Made by a program: the position numbers and the translations under genes
In this document: one piece after another, positions 1 to 14,400 of the stretch
How the letters are laid out: every line of letters begins with the position of its first letter
Position numbering within the stretch: the first letter of the stretch is position 1
Notes under the pieces: model-generated
The model's database searches: none
Told to the model about the DNA's origin: nothing
What the model saw: the letters and a program-made list of their open reading frames with translations, nothing else
Assembly (NCBI GenBank): GCA_916700875.1
Contig: CAKAKS010000060.1
Span: 9,652,334-9,716,333 of the forward strand
Reading direction: 5' to 3'
DNA: 64,000 nucleotides
Origin: Sebastes aleutianus
Lineage: Eukaryota; Chordata; Actinopteri; Perciformes; Sebastidae

Positions 1-240
1 ATCTTTTAGATGTTTATTAATGTATTTGTCAACAGCTATATAGCTTGTAGAAATTTTACTATAAATACTACATGTAAACATGTAAAATGTGTAATAAAGC
101 TTTCTTATATGATTACCAACGAGATACCGCTGAGTGTTATTATTATTATATATAACAGTAGGCCACTGAAAAACAATCATAATGGTTTGTAAAGATATCT
201 TGAGGATACAGTTGTACTTTTATGAAAGATAGTTGCAGTA

Positions 241-516
241 TTTTAGGAAAAAAAAAATATATATATATATATTTATTTATTTATTTATTGGAAATTTAAT
301 TAACAACACAAAACAATGATAAATATTGACAAAATGCAAATATTTTGTGTTGTTAATTGATTTCCAGTAATAAATATATACATACATTTGCATAAAGCAG
401 CATATTTGCCCACTCCCATGTTGATAAGAGTATTAAATACTTGACAAATCTCCTTTTAAGGTACATTTTGAACAGATACATTTATCACGATTAAATATTT
501 CAATAGATTGACAGCC

Positions 517-550
<34 letters not shown>
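241..550. repeat. Family A repeat fragment in fold-back form, with TA tract
   Basis: Holds the terminal part of dispersed family A (compare 15020-15672), ending GATTGACAGCCCTAA, followed by a (TA)n tract at about 521-550. The segment AATTAACAACACAAAA near 298-313 is matched by its reverse complement at about 341-357, so two pieces of the element lie head to head. The rest of 1-800 is AT-rich and shows no coding exon for adam15. Confidence 0.7.
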
Positions 551-553
<3 letters not shown>

Positions 554-779
554 AAAAAGCTATGTTATACTGTGTTATCAAACTAAATGAATTGTTTATA
601 CACAACGTTTAGATGCTTTAAGTAGAGGTAGTTGTTGAGAAATAATTTCTGCCTAAAACTACTGTTACAGTGTATTATAAACTATTTATTAATGGTTTAT
701 GGACTGCTTATAAATAAGGTATAAAATATGTGTTACTGTTGAAGCCAATTAAGAAAATGTCCTATGATGAAATGAAATA

Positions 780-800
780 ACACACACACACACACACACT
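780..800. repeat. (CA)n microsatellite beside adam15 exon 19 donor
   Basis: Ten CA units begin about nine bases from the last visible adam15 exon. In the transcript this is a GU repeat just after the 5' splice site. Confidence 0.9.
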
Positions 801-809
801 GAGTGTTAC

Positions 810-3405
810 CGGTTGTGTTGGCGAGCTTTATGAAGCGGGCTGTTGGGTCCCAGACACAGGAAACTCTGACGGAACCGAGGGAAGCGCAGAGCGAGGAAGA
901 GGAGCACCACGGGCAGGATGAAGAGGAAGATGACAAGCAGAGCCACTCGGACCGGGTCGGACTCTAAACGGGGAGAGAGGGAGGACGTCAGGGTGTTAAC
1001 CACAGTCAGGTTTATTATGGTGTATATTTGGTCGTGAGGTACCTCCAGCAGCTCTGGCGGGTCCGCTGTCCACGCTGCCTCCATGACCAGAGTACCTGCA
1101 GTCAGGTGGAGCCCAGCCCACCTCACAGTGGCAGTTCTTATTACTGTTACACACCTGAAACACACAAACACACCATATTACACACCACTGACCCACGACC
1201 TGGGATAAAACAACCTCCTGGATCTAATGCTGCATTCATGTGCTGTCGGAATAATCCGAAAAATGAGTCCCAGACGCGGAAAATTCACGTGAACTCCTCC
1301 TCCAGTCGAAACAACAACTTGGAAAGTCTGCGTACATTTTGGTATTTTTGATGTCATATTACGCAGAAACATGGTGGACAAAAGTAAATGTTGGTTTGAC
1401 GGTAATAATCTTTTTATTAATTCACGTATTGCATATCTTTTTCTGCTCACATGTAGTTTGTAATCTGGTATTAGGCTGTACCTGTTAGTTACTGTCCACA
1501 TAGAGTGACCAAAATTAGTAAAATCTGATAATTGTCCTCCACTCACCCCGTGACCGTTACACTTCCTGCGACATTCATCCACCCCGAACACCGACACGTC
1601 CTGACACTTCTGGTTCAAACACGCCTAAAGACACAAAAACTCTTTGAAATAAATAATTCTTGAACAAAGTTTCATAAATGCCTCATAAATCAGATTATTT
1701 ACAGCATCTAGATGATCAAAGATAATTAATTTTTTCAATATATTTCATTTTTATATTAGCAGAGAAACTCGGCTCTCTTAGTTCCTCCAGGCCTGCGGGG
1801 GGGCGCTGTCTGACCTTGCCGGGGCTGCAGGCGGTGCCCTGGGCCACCGTGGCGGGGTCCGACACGTCGTCTCCCAGGTGGAAGAAGGTTCCTCTGCAGA
1901 CCAGGTCGCTGTGGTTGAAGCGCACCTTGGTGGTTAAGATCTCAGCGTTGGTGCCCGTCAGGGGACGCTCCCTCCCTCCCTGACACTGGATCCTGCCGCA
2001 GTGGACATCACTGCAACAAACAGGAAGTGATGTCAGTGGAGGCTTCTACAGGACAGCAGGACGTAGGCCGGTAGACATACCAAAGAACATATATTGTCTG
2101 GAAGTGAAAGTTATTTGGTCGTTCGATTGCAACATCAGCTCCCAGCAGCGGAGCTACTCTTCTGCCAGTTTGGACTGAAAGTGACTACCGGACGCCGGTA
2201 GTGCCGTACAAAAGTAAAACTAAATTATTTCTATTCTATTGTCATATTCTACCGAAATGGCCTGTGTTGAGCAATACAATATAATGAATATTATAAGCGT
2301 TTCAGTCCAAAATGGGGGCTGTTGTTAAAAGTTAAAAGAGAAGCATCACAAGCTGTCGGCCTAAAGAAACAACTACCAAACAAAGATGAAACACATAACT
2401 GTCTGTGTACTCTGTGTGTGTACTGTGTGTACTTGTGTGTACTATACTGTGTGTACTCACGAGTTTCCACAGGAGATGTAGGAGCCGTTGGTCAGCTGAC
2501 CACAGTTCCCATATTTGTTTCCCTGTTTGTTGACTGAGGAGAAACAGACAGGAGGAGCGCTGGTGGCATCTGAGGACAGACAGACAGATATTGACCAAAC
2601 TGGTAAACTGGTTTCAGACCAGAACTGGCTTTGGGTCAGTGTGAACTGATTAATCAGAGTTGCTAAACAAATTCTGGCTCATTATGAACTAACTGGACCA
2701 ATATAGACTGGATTAAGATATGTATGTACTGATGGAAGTTGTATAATTTTGTTTAGGCTCAGTGTTTTAAGATCAGTATAAACTGGTTTTAGTTCAGTAT
2801 AAACTGGTTTTATTTCAGTATAAACTGGTTTTATTTTAGCATAAACTGGTTTTAGTTCAGTAGAGATTGGTTTTAGTTCAGTACAAAACTGGTTTTAGAT
2901 TAGTATAAACTGGTTTAGTTAAGTATAAACTGGTTTTAGGTCAGTATAGACCAGTTTTAGTTCAGTGTAAACTGATTTTAGTTCAATAGAGATTGGTTTT
3001 AGTTCAATATATACGAGTTTGAGTTAAGTATAAACTGGTTTAGTTAAGTATGAACTGGTTTTAGTTCAGTATAGACTGGTTTTATTTCAGTATAGAATTG
3101 TTTTAGTTCAGTATAAACTGGCTTTAGTCCAGTTGGCTGAATATAAACTGGTGTCTTACTGGGTCCCCACAGCATCTGGCACTGGGTGTGCATGCTGGCG
3201 CAGACTCCTTCGTAGCAGTAGGAGGCGTCGTCCTCGCAGGGCTCCCCGTTCTGCAGGAAGACGTTGGGGGGGCAGTAAGGGGAGGAGCCTGTGCAGAACT
3301 CGGGGAGGTCGCACTCTCCGAGTGGATCGCGACACACCGAACCCGCCGCCTGCAGCTGAGGAGGGAGGGAGGGGGTTAATACAGTTTGAGTTAATGTGAT
3401 ATATA

Positions 3406-3443
<38 letters not shown>

Positions 3444-5375
3444 AGTCAGACCTTGCAGTCGTGGCAACAGATGCCGTCAGACGAACACTGAGCTCCATGA
3501 ACCAGCCGACAGGTGGAGGCGTTACAGCAGGGGTCCTCACACTCCTGACCAATCAGAGCACAGCAACACATCAACAGACAGACAGACAGACAGGTAGACA
3601 GACAGACAGGTAGACAGGTAAACAGGTGAGTACCTCCAGCAGGCCGCAATCACACTCCTCGCCTTTCTCCACGTAGAGGTTTCCGCAGCGCGGTCCTCCC
3701 AGCAGACGGTCCGGCTGCGGGATGTTGAACAGACACATGCCGCCGCCGTGCAGCAGGCTGACGGACAGATCTGCAGCGCTGCAGCTGCTGAACTGCTGAC
3801 CCGGCAAGAACCTAGGGAGGATTTACTGACCTGTCAGAGGGTTCTACCGAACCAATGAAGGTTTTACTGATCTAGAGGAAGTTCTACTGACCCTATAAAA
3901 GGCTCTTTAACCAGGACATGGTTCTATTGATCCAGTGATGGCTTTTTATTAGAAAGTCAAACGTGGGAAAAAAACACAAACTGTAATGAGCTGTTTGAAT
4001 TCAAACTTTACAGTCTATAATCACAACAGTTTGTTTGAGGTTGTTTTCCTTAAGGTCCAGCAGAGGGCGCTCTCAACATTCACTATCAGCTTGACCTATT
4101 GACCGATCAGTAAACTAGCTGATCAGTAGAGATGGAGGAGGACGCTACCGATCAAAGCTGATCAGATAATCTGATTATTATTAGTTTTTTTTGTTCTAAA
4201 TGACCAACAAAGATCAGACAGTCAGTGTCTGACTCTACAATCACAACACATCTGAGGACTCAGCTGACCTGGGTTAAAATATTCAGGTACTGACCCAGTT
4301 GAGGGCTCCATGATGCATCCTCCGAGCCGCCGTTCGTTCTGACAGGAACAGCGGCGCTCGGCGGTGTCATGACTCATCCCCAAGTTATGGCCGAGCTCAT
4401 GAGCAACAGTGGAGGCCACGCCCAGCACGCTGACCAGATGGTCCTGAGAGAGAGACAGGTGTACAGACAGACAGGTGTTCAGACAGACAGGTCTACAGAC
4501 AGGTGTTCAGACAGACAGGTGTTCAGACTGGATCACTTCCTCACACACTCTGGTTTCAAGTTCTGACCACCAGTTTCAAGTAGCTAAGTTCAAAATAAAG
4601 AGGCGTGGACTCACCACGTTGACTCCACCCGACCGGTCTTTGGAGCACATGGATGACTGAGACGCCATCCCCACCGTGGTGCCATCAAAAGAGCCACCCC
4701 TGTCAAATAAAAGTCAACCTGTGAAAATCGTGATGTATCAGTATCTGAAGCTTTAATTTTGTTAACTGTCCTCCTACATGACGAGCTGGGCGTTGTCGTG
4801 GCGAAGGCGCGGCAGCAGCTCTCTGGTTCTCCACTCTAGGAAGTTGTTGAGGGTGTCGGTGGGACTCTTCTCCACCGGGATCTTATCGCGGTCGCTCCAG
4901 ATCTCCAGACCGGTCAACGCTACCCGGACGTTCAGAGGACGGTAGAACTGAAACAGACAGAGAGACACGACTCGGTTATTCTTTTACTGCACATTTAAAC
5001 TGTCTCACGGTGACAGGGAGGTCAGAGGTCGTGGCTCTCACCCAGTCCACCTGGTTGGCCACGTCCAACATGCGGTAGATGATGGTTTTATTGTTCTTCT
5101 GGTAGTTCAGAAACTGTGAAAAACACACGTTTAAATTAAAATATACAGTGACTCATTCAGAGCTGGTTCTGATCAACTGCTGCCATCTTGTGACGAAAAT
5201 AAGTTATATTTTAAAATGATTATATTTTCATATATTATATTATATTTAGCGCTGTCAATCCATTAAAATATTTAATTGCTTGATTGTCTATAGATAATCG
5301 CGATTAGTCGCAAAAAAATATGACTTTCAAACCAACTCCAATACTTAGTAAGCGAATAAGACTAAAACTAAATTG

Positions 5376-5411
<36 letters not shown>

Positions 5412-8400
5412 ACCTCCTGGTGATCGGCCACCAGCACCAGTTCAATGTATTTGGTCTCAGACAGGATGTCTCTCTTCCTCTGCAGACAAAGAGAGGACGC
5501 AGCAACATGTTACCTCATACAGATACTGCTGATAGTACTGTAGTGAGTATTACTGCTGATAGTACTGTAGTACTGTAGTGAGTATTACTGCTGATAGTAC
5601 TGTAGTGAGTATTACTGCAAGGATTACTAATGATAAATCTGTTCTTTGAGCTGAGAATCTGCTGCTTCCTGACGTGTTTTTCTCCACATTAAATTCCCAT
5701 TTGTTCTTTTAATGATCTCATCCTGAAACAACAGGTTAATACTACAATACCCATGAGCCTCAGCTGCTGTTGCCATGGAGAAGAAGCCTGTCAGAAAGTG
5801 ATGTAAACTGCTGAATGTTTTATCAGCTTTCTATAATGTGTCAGATCATAACATCATGTGAAGCTCTCTGATTGGATGGTGAAGTGCACCCTGGGAGTCG
5901 TAGTATTTATGTCTACAGTTATTGTTATAGATGTGCTGTTTCCTGTCTCACCCTGTGAGTGTGTGTGGAGCTGTGGATGGGGGGTACAGCGGTGTTTGAG
6001 ACCCCACAGCCTCCAGCACCGTCTCCCTCCAGAGGGCTGGTGGAGAACAGCAGGTGAACTCCTCCTCCTCGTCCTTCATCTCCTCCTCCTCCGCTCCCTC
6101 CACTCCCGTCTCCACCGCTCTCCCCTCCTCCCCCGACCTCCTCCCCCGGCTGGTGGTGGTGGTCCTCCTGAGGCTGCAGCTCAAAGCTCAGGGTGGAGTT
6201 GAAGGCGATGATGCCGCTACAGGAGGAAACACAGGAAGTTTCACTTATTATGTGCAGACGATACCGACTGCTCTGCACTTGTTGTTGTGTGATAAATAAT
6301 AAATAATAGTCCTAAAGCGAGCGCAGGTGGCATTAGACAAAATTGCAGGTTGATTATAATATCTATAAGGATCTACTCAGTACATGTAGCAAAGAAATTA
6401 AAAATCTAGACAGCATTTCTTTTCTCAAATTATTACTGAAAATGTGAATAACTCTAAGTTTCTGTTTTGCAACATGTGCTCCTGACCCAGAGCCTACTGA
6501 GTAAATCAAACATGTTTTCAGCTGTGTGGTAGATGATGTCCTTGAGATTGTTAATGCATCCCTACTTTATGGAATTTCCCCCACAGGTCTCAAACATGCT
6601 ATTATAACACCACTGTTGAAAAAGAGTAACCTTGATCAGTTTGTTTCTGAGAACTACAGACCAACCAAATCTACTCACATAGTGTACTGAAGTACAAATT
6701 TGAGGTACTTGTACTTTACTTGAGTAGTATTTTCTTTTCTACTTCACTAACTGTATCTGACAGCAACTTAATTACTTTACAAATGAATACGTTTACAAAC
6801 AAAACATATGAAGAGTTTATAAAATCTGATGTTTAGTTATAAATGAAACTCCCCAACAGTTTATACAAGTACAGCTGAAACCAGTAGTCCATTAATCAAT
6901 TACTCCATAAATCAATTAGTCCATTAATCAATTAGTCCATTAATCAATTAGTCCATTAATCAATTAGTCCATTAATCAATTACTCCATAAATCAATTAGT
7001 CCATAAATCAATTAGTCCATAAATCAATTAGTCCATTAATCAATTAGTGGAAAGTCATTTTCATGTAAAAACATTTGATGGTTACCGATTTAATAATGTT
7101 AATAAAGTTCATGTATTGGTAATAATGTTAATAATGTTAATGTGTTAGTAATAATGTTAATAATGTTAATGTATTAGTAATAATGTTAATATATTAGTAA
7201 TAATGTTAATAATGTTAATGCGTTAGTAATAATGTTAATATATTAGTAATAATGTTAATAATGTTAATGCGTTAGTAATAATGTTAATATATTAGTAATA
7301 ATGTTAATAATGTTAATGCGTTAGTAATAATGTTAATATATGAGTAATAATGTTAATAATGTTAATGCGTTAGTAATAATGTTAATATATTAGTAATAAT
7401 GTTAATAATGTTAATGTGTTAGTAATAATGTTAATAATGTTAATATATTAGTGATAATGTTAATAATGTTAATGTATTAGTAATAATGTTGAGGTGTTGA
7501 CTAAAACATTGTTAAGGTGTCACTTTGGGCTCTGGGTCATTGGGACACCATTTCTCATTATTTTTACATTTAAAATAATCAATCACAGAGATGTAGTTGT
7601 AACAATATCTTTTATGATGCTTTATCTAATTTACTGCAGTTTTATTTCCATAAAAAACCCTGAATATCTGACATTTTATATAATTTTTTGACCAACTGAT
7701 GAGTAAATTGAAATAATAATAAGTGTGTCTGATTCCTTTGTGACCTGATGATTGAATTATACTTACGTATATTAGTATATTTATTATTTTATCTTGTGAT
7801 AAGGAAGCTCTGACGAGTGTTAATACAACTAATAATCTGTTTGTATTCAAGTGAAGCTTCATTTATCGTCTCTTTATGAAACTTGACTGAACTTTGTGTT
7901 TGTTTTATATAAAGTCCTCAGTTTGCTCTAAATAACCTGATTAATAAAAGGGGTCATTAATAATCCGCTGTGTGTTGATCTGGTGGACAGAGGTCTCTGT
8001 GTACAGACTCTGACCTGAAACCCACAAACTGGACCAGGTTCTCTTCACGTGAGCCGGTAAACAGCTAATCCTCCTGCAGAGGTCTGAGGTCACCTACATT
8101 GAGCCGGATTGGTTTAACCTGCAGAGGAACGCTGATTGCGTCACTCAAGTTTTCTGCTGAGATCAGCCCAGAAACACAAAGACCTGAATCACAGTAAATC
8201 CTGGACTCTGTATAAACCGTATTGGAGGTTTAAGAGATTTTGCTTCTTATTTTCTTTCAGTTTTGTTGGAGGAGAAAATGTTTTTTCTCTGAATAAGCAG
8301 GAAGTGTTAGAAGCTGCAGACGGAGCTGTCAGCGACCTGGTTCTGTTAGAACTATAATATACTATAATATACTATAATATACTATAATATAACAACAACT

Positions 8401-11400
8401 ATAATGATAACTAAGCAGGAAGTGTTAGAAGCTGCAGACGGAGCTGTCAGCGACCTGGTTCTGTAAATGAACGAAAAATGTACTTTACAATATACGTTCT
8501 TTGCCGTGTAGCTCTATTTCAGATATACTGTATACGTACTGTATGTACCATATAATCACAGGGGTGTTCATGCTCTAATGAGTCTGTAAAGAAACGAACG
8601 GTCTGATATATGAGAGCAAATTTACCCCTAATACTCTTATCAGTGCACACAAACAACTATTTTTCACAGAATGTGTGTGTTAGTACTCTGTGTGTGTAAT
8701 AGTACTTGGTGTGTGTGTATTAGTACTCTGATTACTGACCGGAGACCAGAGCAGGTGCTCAGAGCCACTCTGGACTGGGGGAATCCCCGGACGTTGCCGT
8801 GGTAATAACAGTGAGTCTGCACACAAACACACAAACATCTGTCACAGCTGGATAACAGAGACAGTCTGAGGACAGGCAGCGGCGGTGCGTTCACTGACTC
8901 ACCACAGGGTCGGCTCTCACAGACACTCCGGTGCCGTTTGGCAGGTAGTAGAAGACATTGGGCGGTTTGGGCAGCAGGTCACTACAGAGAGACAACACAC
9001 ACGTCAGATCTCTAACTCTTTATGTTGTGTTTAAGGACACACTGTAAATCAGAGACTCACTGGTTCTTCTCCAGGTCCAGCAGGAAGAGTCGTCCTCCCA
9101 CCTCCAGTCCACACTGCAGCTTGTCGGGGTGACCGTCCTGAAAACAGACAGGAAGAACGTTTCCTTTATTTACTGAGGTCATTAAACATTGAGAGGACAA
9201 AGACACAAAGATGGACAACTTCCAAGGAAAACTGGACACAAATAATTGAATACTTGAGTAATCAGACAGTCGGTCTTATAATATTTTATTGTTCAACACA
9301 GGCCATTTCGGTAGAATATGACAAAATATAGAAATAATTTAGTTTTACTTTTGTTCGGCTCTTTGTAGGTGGACGTTTTACTGGCGTTCAATGGTTCAAT
9401 GCTCCAGGATCTCTCTCCACCATTTTTATTTTGTCACTTCCTGTCTCTAATGCTTTAGGACGAGGGTGGGGCTAAGTACATCCATTATCCAATCAGTGTG
9501 CTTTCCTGCCTGTTAATGGAGCTGCTCTTTGATGAGGAGAGGCTTCCTGTCCAACGCCTCCTCGCTTTCTCCCCTCAGCTCGGCAGGAAGTCAAGGTGTG
9601 TGTGTGTGTGTGTGTTTTCCGATATGCTGAGTATTGCGATGAGATATATTGAGATTTATTACCTTTTTTCAGCTGCAATTTACAGTTTGTCAACATCCGT
9701 TTTATCTAATAAAGGACAGTTTTCACTCAGAGTTTTCATTCACATATCTGGAGGTCAGAGATCAAGGGACACTTTTGAAAATGGCCATGCCATTTGTTCC
9801 TCTCCAAAATTTAGCATAAGTTTTGAGCATTATTTAGCGTTCTTCCTGGCTATGGAGGACAGAACCTGCCAAAATCAAAAATATAAGAAATTAATAAATA
9901 AATGACTCAATAAATTAATAAATATGTCATTAAATGTAGCAAAAATAATATTAAAAATAAATGTAGCCATTAATAAATTGATACAATGTGACATAAATTG
10001 ATATTTCTGTTTTAATTTTGAGTGACAGCCCCCTCATTTGCATAATGAGGCAGGTTTTGGCAGGTTCCGTCCTCCATACCCAACAAGCTCACATGACATG
10101 GCGGGTTCGATTCCTTAGGTTTTCTAGTTTCATATGCTACCAGTATCTTCACTTTAAGACTGAGCCTGACGTCCATGTATCAATACAATATTGTCACGCA
10201 AAATATCGCGATACTGTGCTGAATTGATTCTTCTCCACCACTAGTATGAATACACTAGATATATATTTATCTGTTTAAATGTTAATTCAATCTCCCTTTA
10301 TGAGGGTCTAAATGTTGTTTCTACGGTGGTGTTAAACTATATCTCTTTATTTTATTGACATTTTATTACATTTGTCAGAAACAGACATTTTCTAGATATA
10401 TTATTAAGTTTGATATTTAATAGAGGAGATTTTGGGTGTAGTTAGTTTTCCTTTAGAATGAGCAGAATTCCTCTCTGAGGCGTGTTTGTTTTCTCCACCC
10501 TCGCTGTACTTTGTACTGTGGTCAAGTCATTGTGCAGCAGGATGGAGGGGGGGGGGGGGTTGCTGAGTCATGTTCAGCCCAGCCGGGTGGGTCTCACTGT
10601 GATACTGTGTTTCAACACACAGGAAACTCATCCTGGAGCTGTCAGACCGCCAAAGACTTACTAATACTCAAGAGAACGAAACTTGACAGATTTCTGTCTG
10701 TGTGTTTGGTCGAATCCGATTAACTGATTCAACTATTTTAATAATAAATTTAATTGTTTAAGTCACTTTTTAAGAAAAAAAGCCAAATATTCAGTCATTC
10801 AAGCTTCTAAATGTGAGGAGTTTTTATATCGTTTAGTTTTGGACTGTTGGTTGAACAAAACAAGACATTTACAGATGAAACCTCAGACTGTGGTTTCAGG
10901 AACCAAAAGTACATCTGAAGAACAATACAGTTATGGATTAAAAATGATTTAAGATGAAATGATGAATGAAAAGTGATTGGTTGATTCACAGAAAAGTAAT
11001 CAGCATCAATTCTGACAATCAATTAATAGTTGATGTAATTTTTCAAGCAAATATGACAACCGTTCCAGTTTTAATATAATATATTTATTATAATAGGTAA
11101 TATACAGCGAGCTGGTCACAGTTGTGAAATAAACCGTGTCAAGGCGATGCGGGGGTCTTCTATCGCCCTGTAGGGGTTTATTTCACAACAATGACGCGCT
11201 AGCTAAAATTAAATTTACAAATGAAAAAGTACTGAGTATTTTGAGTGCAAAATGAACATAACAGATTTAGATGAAATTATAGAGAAAAAATAAAAAATGT
11301 AGGCTTAGCCTATATATGGATTCTGGTAATAAAAAAAATCAAATTCTTCTTGGTTTTTGGCCTTCGCCATCTTGGTTTTTGGCCATCTCCATCTTGGTTT

Positions 11401-14400
11401 TTGGCCGTTGCCATCTTGGTTTTTGGCTTTCGCCATCTTGGTTTTTGGCCATCTCCATCTTGGTTTTTGGCCGTTGCCATCTTGGTTTTTGGCCTTCGCC
11501 ATCTTGGTTTTTGGCTGTTGCCATCTTGGTTTTTGGCTGTTGCCATCTTGGTTTTTGGCTGTTGCCATCTTGGTTTTTGGCCGTTGCCATCTTGGTATTT
11601 GGCTTTCACCATCTTGGTTTTTAACCATCGTCATCTTGGTCATCGCCATCTTAGTTTTTGGCCATCTCCATCTTGGTTTTTGGCCGTTGCCATCTTGGTT
11701 TTTGGCTTTCGCCATCTTGGTTTTTGGCCATCTCCATCTTGGTTTTTGGCCGTTGCCATCTTGGTTTTTGGCCTTCGCCATCTTGGTTTTTGGCTGTTGC
11801 CATCTTGGTTTTTGGCTGTTGCCATCTTGGTTTTTGGCTGTTGCCATCTTGGTTTTTGGCCGTTGCCATCTTGGTATTTGGCTTTCACCATCTTGGTTTT
11901 TAACCATCGTCATCTTGGTCATCGCCATCTTAGTTTTTGGCCATCTCCATCTTGGTTTTTGGCCGTTGCCATCTTGGTTTTTGGCTTTCGCCATCTTGGT
12001 TTTTGGCCATCTCCATCTTGGTTTTTGGCCGTTGCCATCTTGGTTTTTGGCCTTCGCCATCTTGGTTTTTGGCCGTCGTCATCTTGGTCATCGCCATCTT
12101 GGTTTTGGGCCGTCGCCATCTTGATTTTTGGCCGTCTCCATCTTGGTTTTTGGCCGTCGCCTTCTGTTTTTTCAAAACATTTCAAAATCGTAAAAAAATA
12201 AATTGCGATATATAGTGAATCGTTTTTTTTCCCCCACCCCTACTATTTTTGTTTACTTGTGTGAATTAAATATATGACAAATGAAAACTACTGAGTATTT
12301 TAAGTGCAAAATGAACACAGCAGTAGGGAAAAAAAGAAATAAATACAGGCCTAGCCTATGTCACGATAGAAACAATATAGAAAAAATATATACACATAGA
12401 TATTTTTATATTGTTTTGACGATATAAACTGGAAAAACAAAGTTTGGAAACTTGTGTTTGGTGGATTATTTCTCTGTTGTTACAATGCTAATGGTCATTG
12501 TATTTTACGTCGTTGGAAAGCCTGTTTATTGACCTTCACAATGATGTCCAACTTGTAAGGATCATGCATTTGTGGGATGAGCAGCACAGCTGATTATGTG
12601 CGGAGCGCCCAAGAAAAATGTGCCAAAATGCTCTGCCAATGGTAAACAGTGTATTGTCATAAGGCTACCAGGAAGCCTGCAATGGCTGCCCTTCACCGTC
12701 AGGCCCGTTTGCGCTGGTGTCGACAACACAGACAATGGAACCTGAACATGTGGGGGAATGTCATGTTCAGTGATGAGACCAGGTTCTGTCCAAGAAAGTT
12801 GGATGGCAGGGTCAAAGTATGGAGACGACGCGGAGAACGCTATGCTGATTGTTGCACCGATGGAGTAACAGCTTTTGGTGGGGGCAGTGTCATAGTGTGG
12901 GGGGAGGGGCATCTCCCTCACTGGCAAAACAAGGCTTGGCTTCATGGAAGACCATCTCAATGCAGTGAGATATCGGGATGAGATTCTGCAGCCAGTGGCG
13001 ATCCCATATCTCCACAATCTGGCACCTAACTTCATCCTCCAAGATGACAACGCTCGCCCCCACAGAGCCAGGGTTATCACAGACTACCTCCACAATGTGT
13101 GAGTAGAGAGAATGGAACGGCCTGCCAAGAGTCCACACCTCAACCCAATTCAACACTTGTGGGATCAGCTTGGGAGTGCTGTACGTGTTAGAGTGACCAA
13201 CACAACCACGCTGGCTGACCTGCAACGAATCCTGGTTGAGGAATGGAACGCCATCCCACAGCAACGTGTGACCAGGTTGGTGACCAGCATGAGGAGGAGG
13301 TGCCAGGCTGTTGTGGCTGCGTATGGATCTTCCACCGCTACTGAGGCTCCTGACGGTGTATTAAATGAATAAAGTGTAAAATTCCCAATATGTCTTGTTT
13401 GTTCCTTGTTACTGATAGAGAGTTCAATCATCCACCAAACAACTCACAACAAGAGTCAACACCAACAGGAGAATACACTGTTTACCATTGGCAGAGCATT
13501 TTGGCAAATTTTTCTTGGGCGCTACCCACATAATCAGCCGTGCTGATCATCCCACAAATGCATGATCCTTACAAGTTGGACATCATTGCGAAGGTAAAAA
13601 AACAGGCTTTCCAACGATGTAAAATACAATGACCATTAGCATTGTAACAACAGAGAAATAATCCACCAAACACAAGTTTCCGAACTTTGTTCTTCCAGTT
13701 TATATCGCCATATTGCCCAGACTATCTGTAGATAGTACTTACATGTCAGAACTGTTATTGGCTGTGATTTGAATGAGCCAATATCTGATGATTCATCATG
13801 TAAAGCTTCATGTATCTCTGATGCCTCCATGTTTTCATCACACCACTAACACAACCCAAACCCTCGCTGTGTTTCCTCTCTCGCCCACTCTCACCATCTG
13901 TTAACTCCCTCTTTCCTCCTCCTCCCTCCTCTTCTCCTCTAAACTCTCCCTCTCTGTACGGTGAGGTCATGTCTCTCTGCAGAGACTCTGGGCGAGGCTC
14001 ACAGCCGTCGACCACAACAGAAGAAGAAGAAGAAAGGAGGAAAACAGTTTCATTACTCCTGTAATACAACAGTAAGGCCTCTAGGTGTGAGATTAAGAAC
14101 ATGTGTCTCCTACAACATCAACATTTAAGAAGCTTATTTAACTGATTCAGTTCCAGGTGCAAAAAAAGACAATTAGCCATGAATTCAATAGCTGATTATT
14201 AAATATTTAGTGAAAGCATCAGGAGATGTTTTATATTGTTCAGCATGATATTCAACCAGAACTGAACCATCAAACTAACTACAGTTAGCAGCTCTGTGAG
14301 GCTCAACTGTCCCCTTCTTGGTTTTTGGCCGTTCCATTCTTGGTTTTTGGCCATCCCCATCTTGGCTTTTTTAACTTTAATGTTGCAGCTGGTAAAGGTG

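Noticed and set aside
806..1171. 121-codon minus ORF as one exon
   Set aside because: It spans two exons and the intron between them. The exon 18 part reads in a different frame from exon 19.
5925..6299. Overlapping ORFs on both strands at 5858-6299
   Set aside because: Several frames are open because of the Gly/Glu triplets in adam15 exon 6. Only the frame continuous with exons 5 and 7 is accepted.
11305..12201. Open frames of 250-283 codons on both strands
   Set aside because: They are read-through of the 22-base minisatellite, which stays open in all frames because three units equal 66 bases. The repeated KNQDGNGQKPRW and ILVFGRCHLGFW peptides are not a gene.
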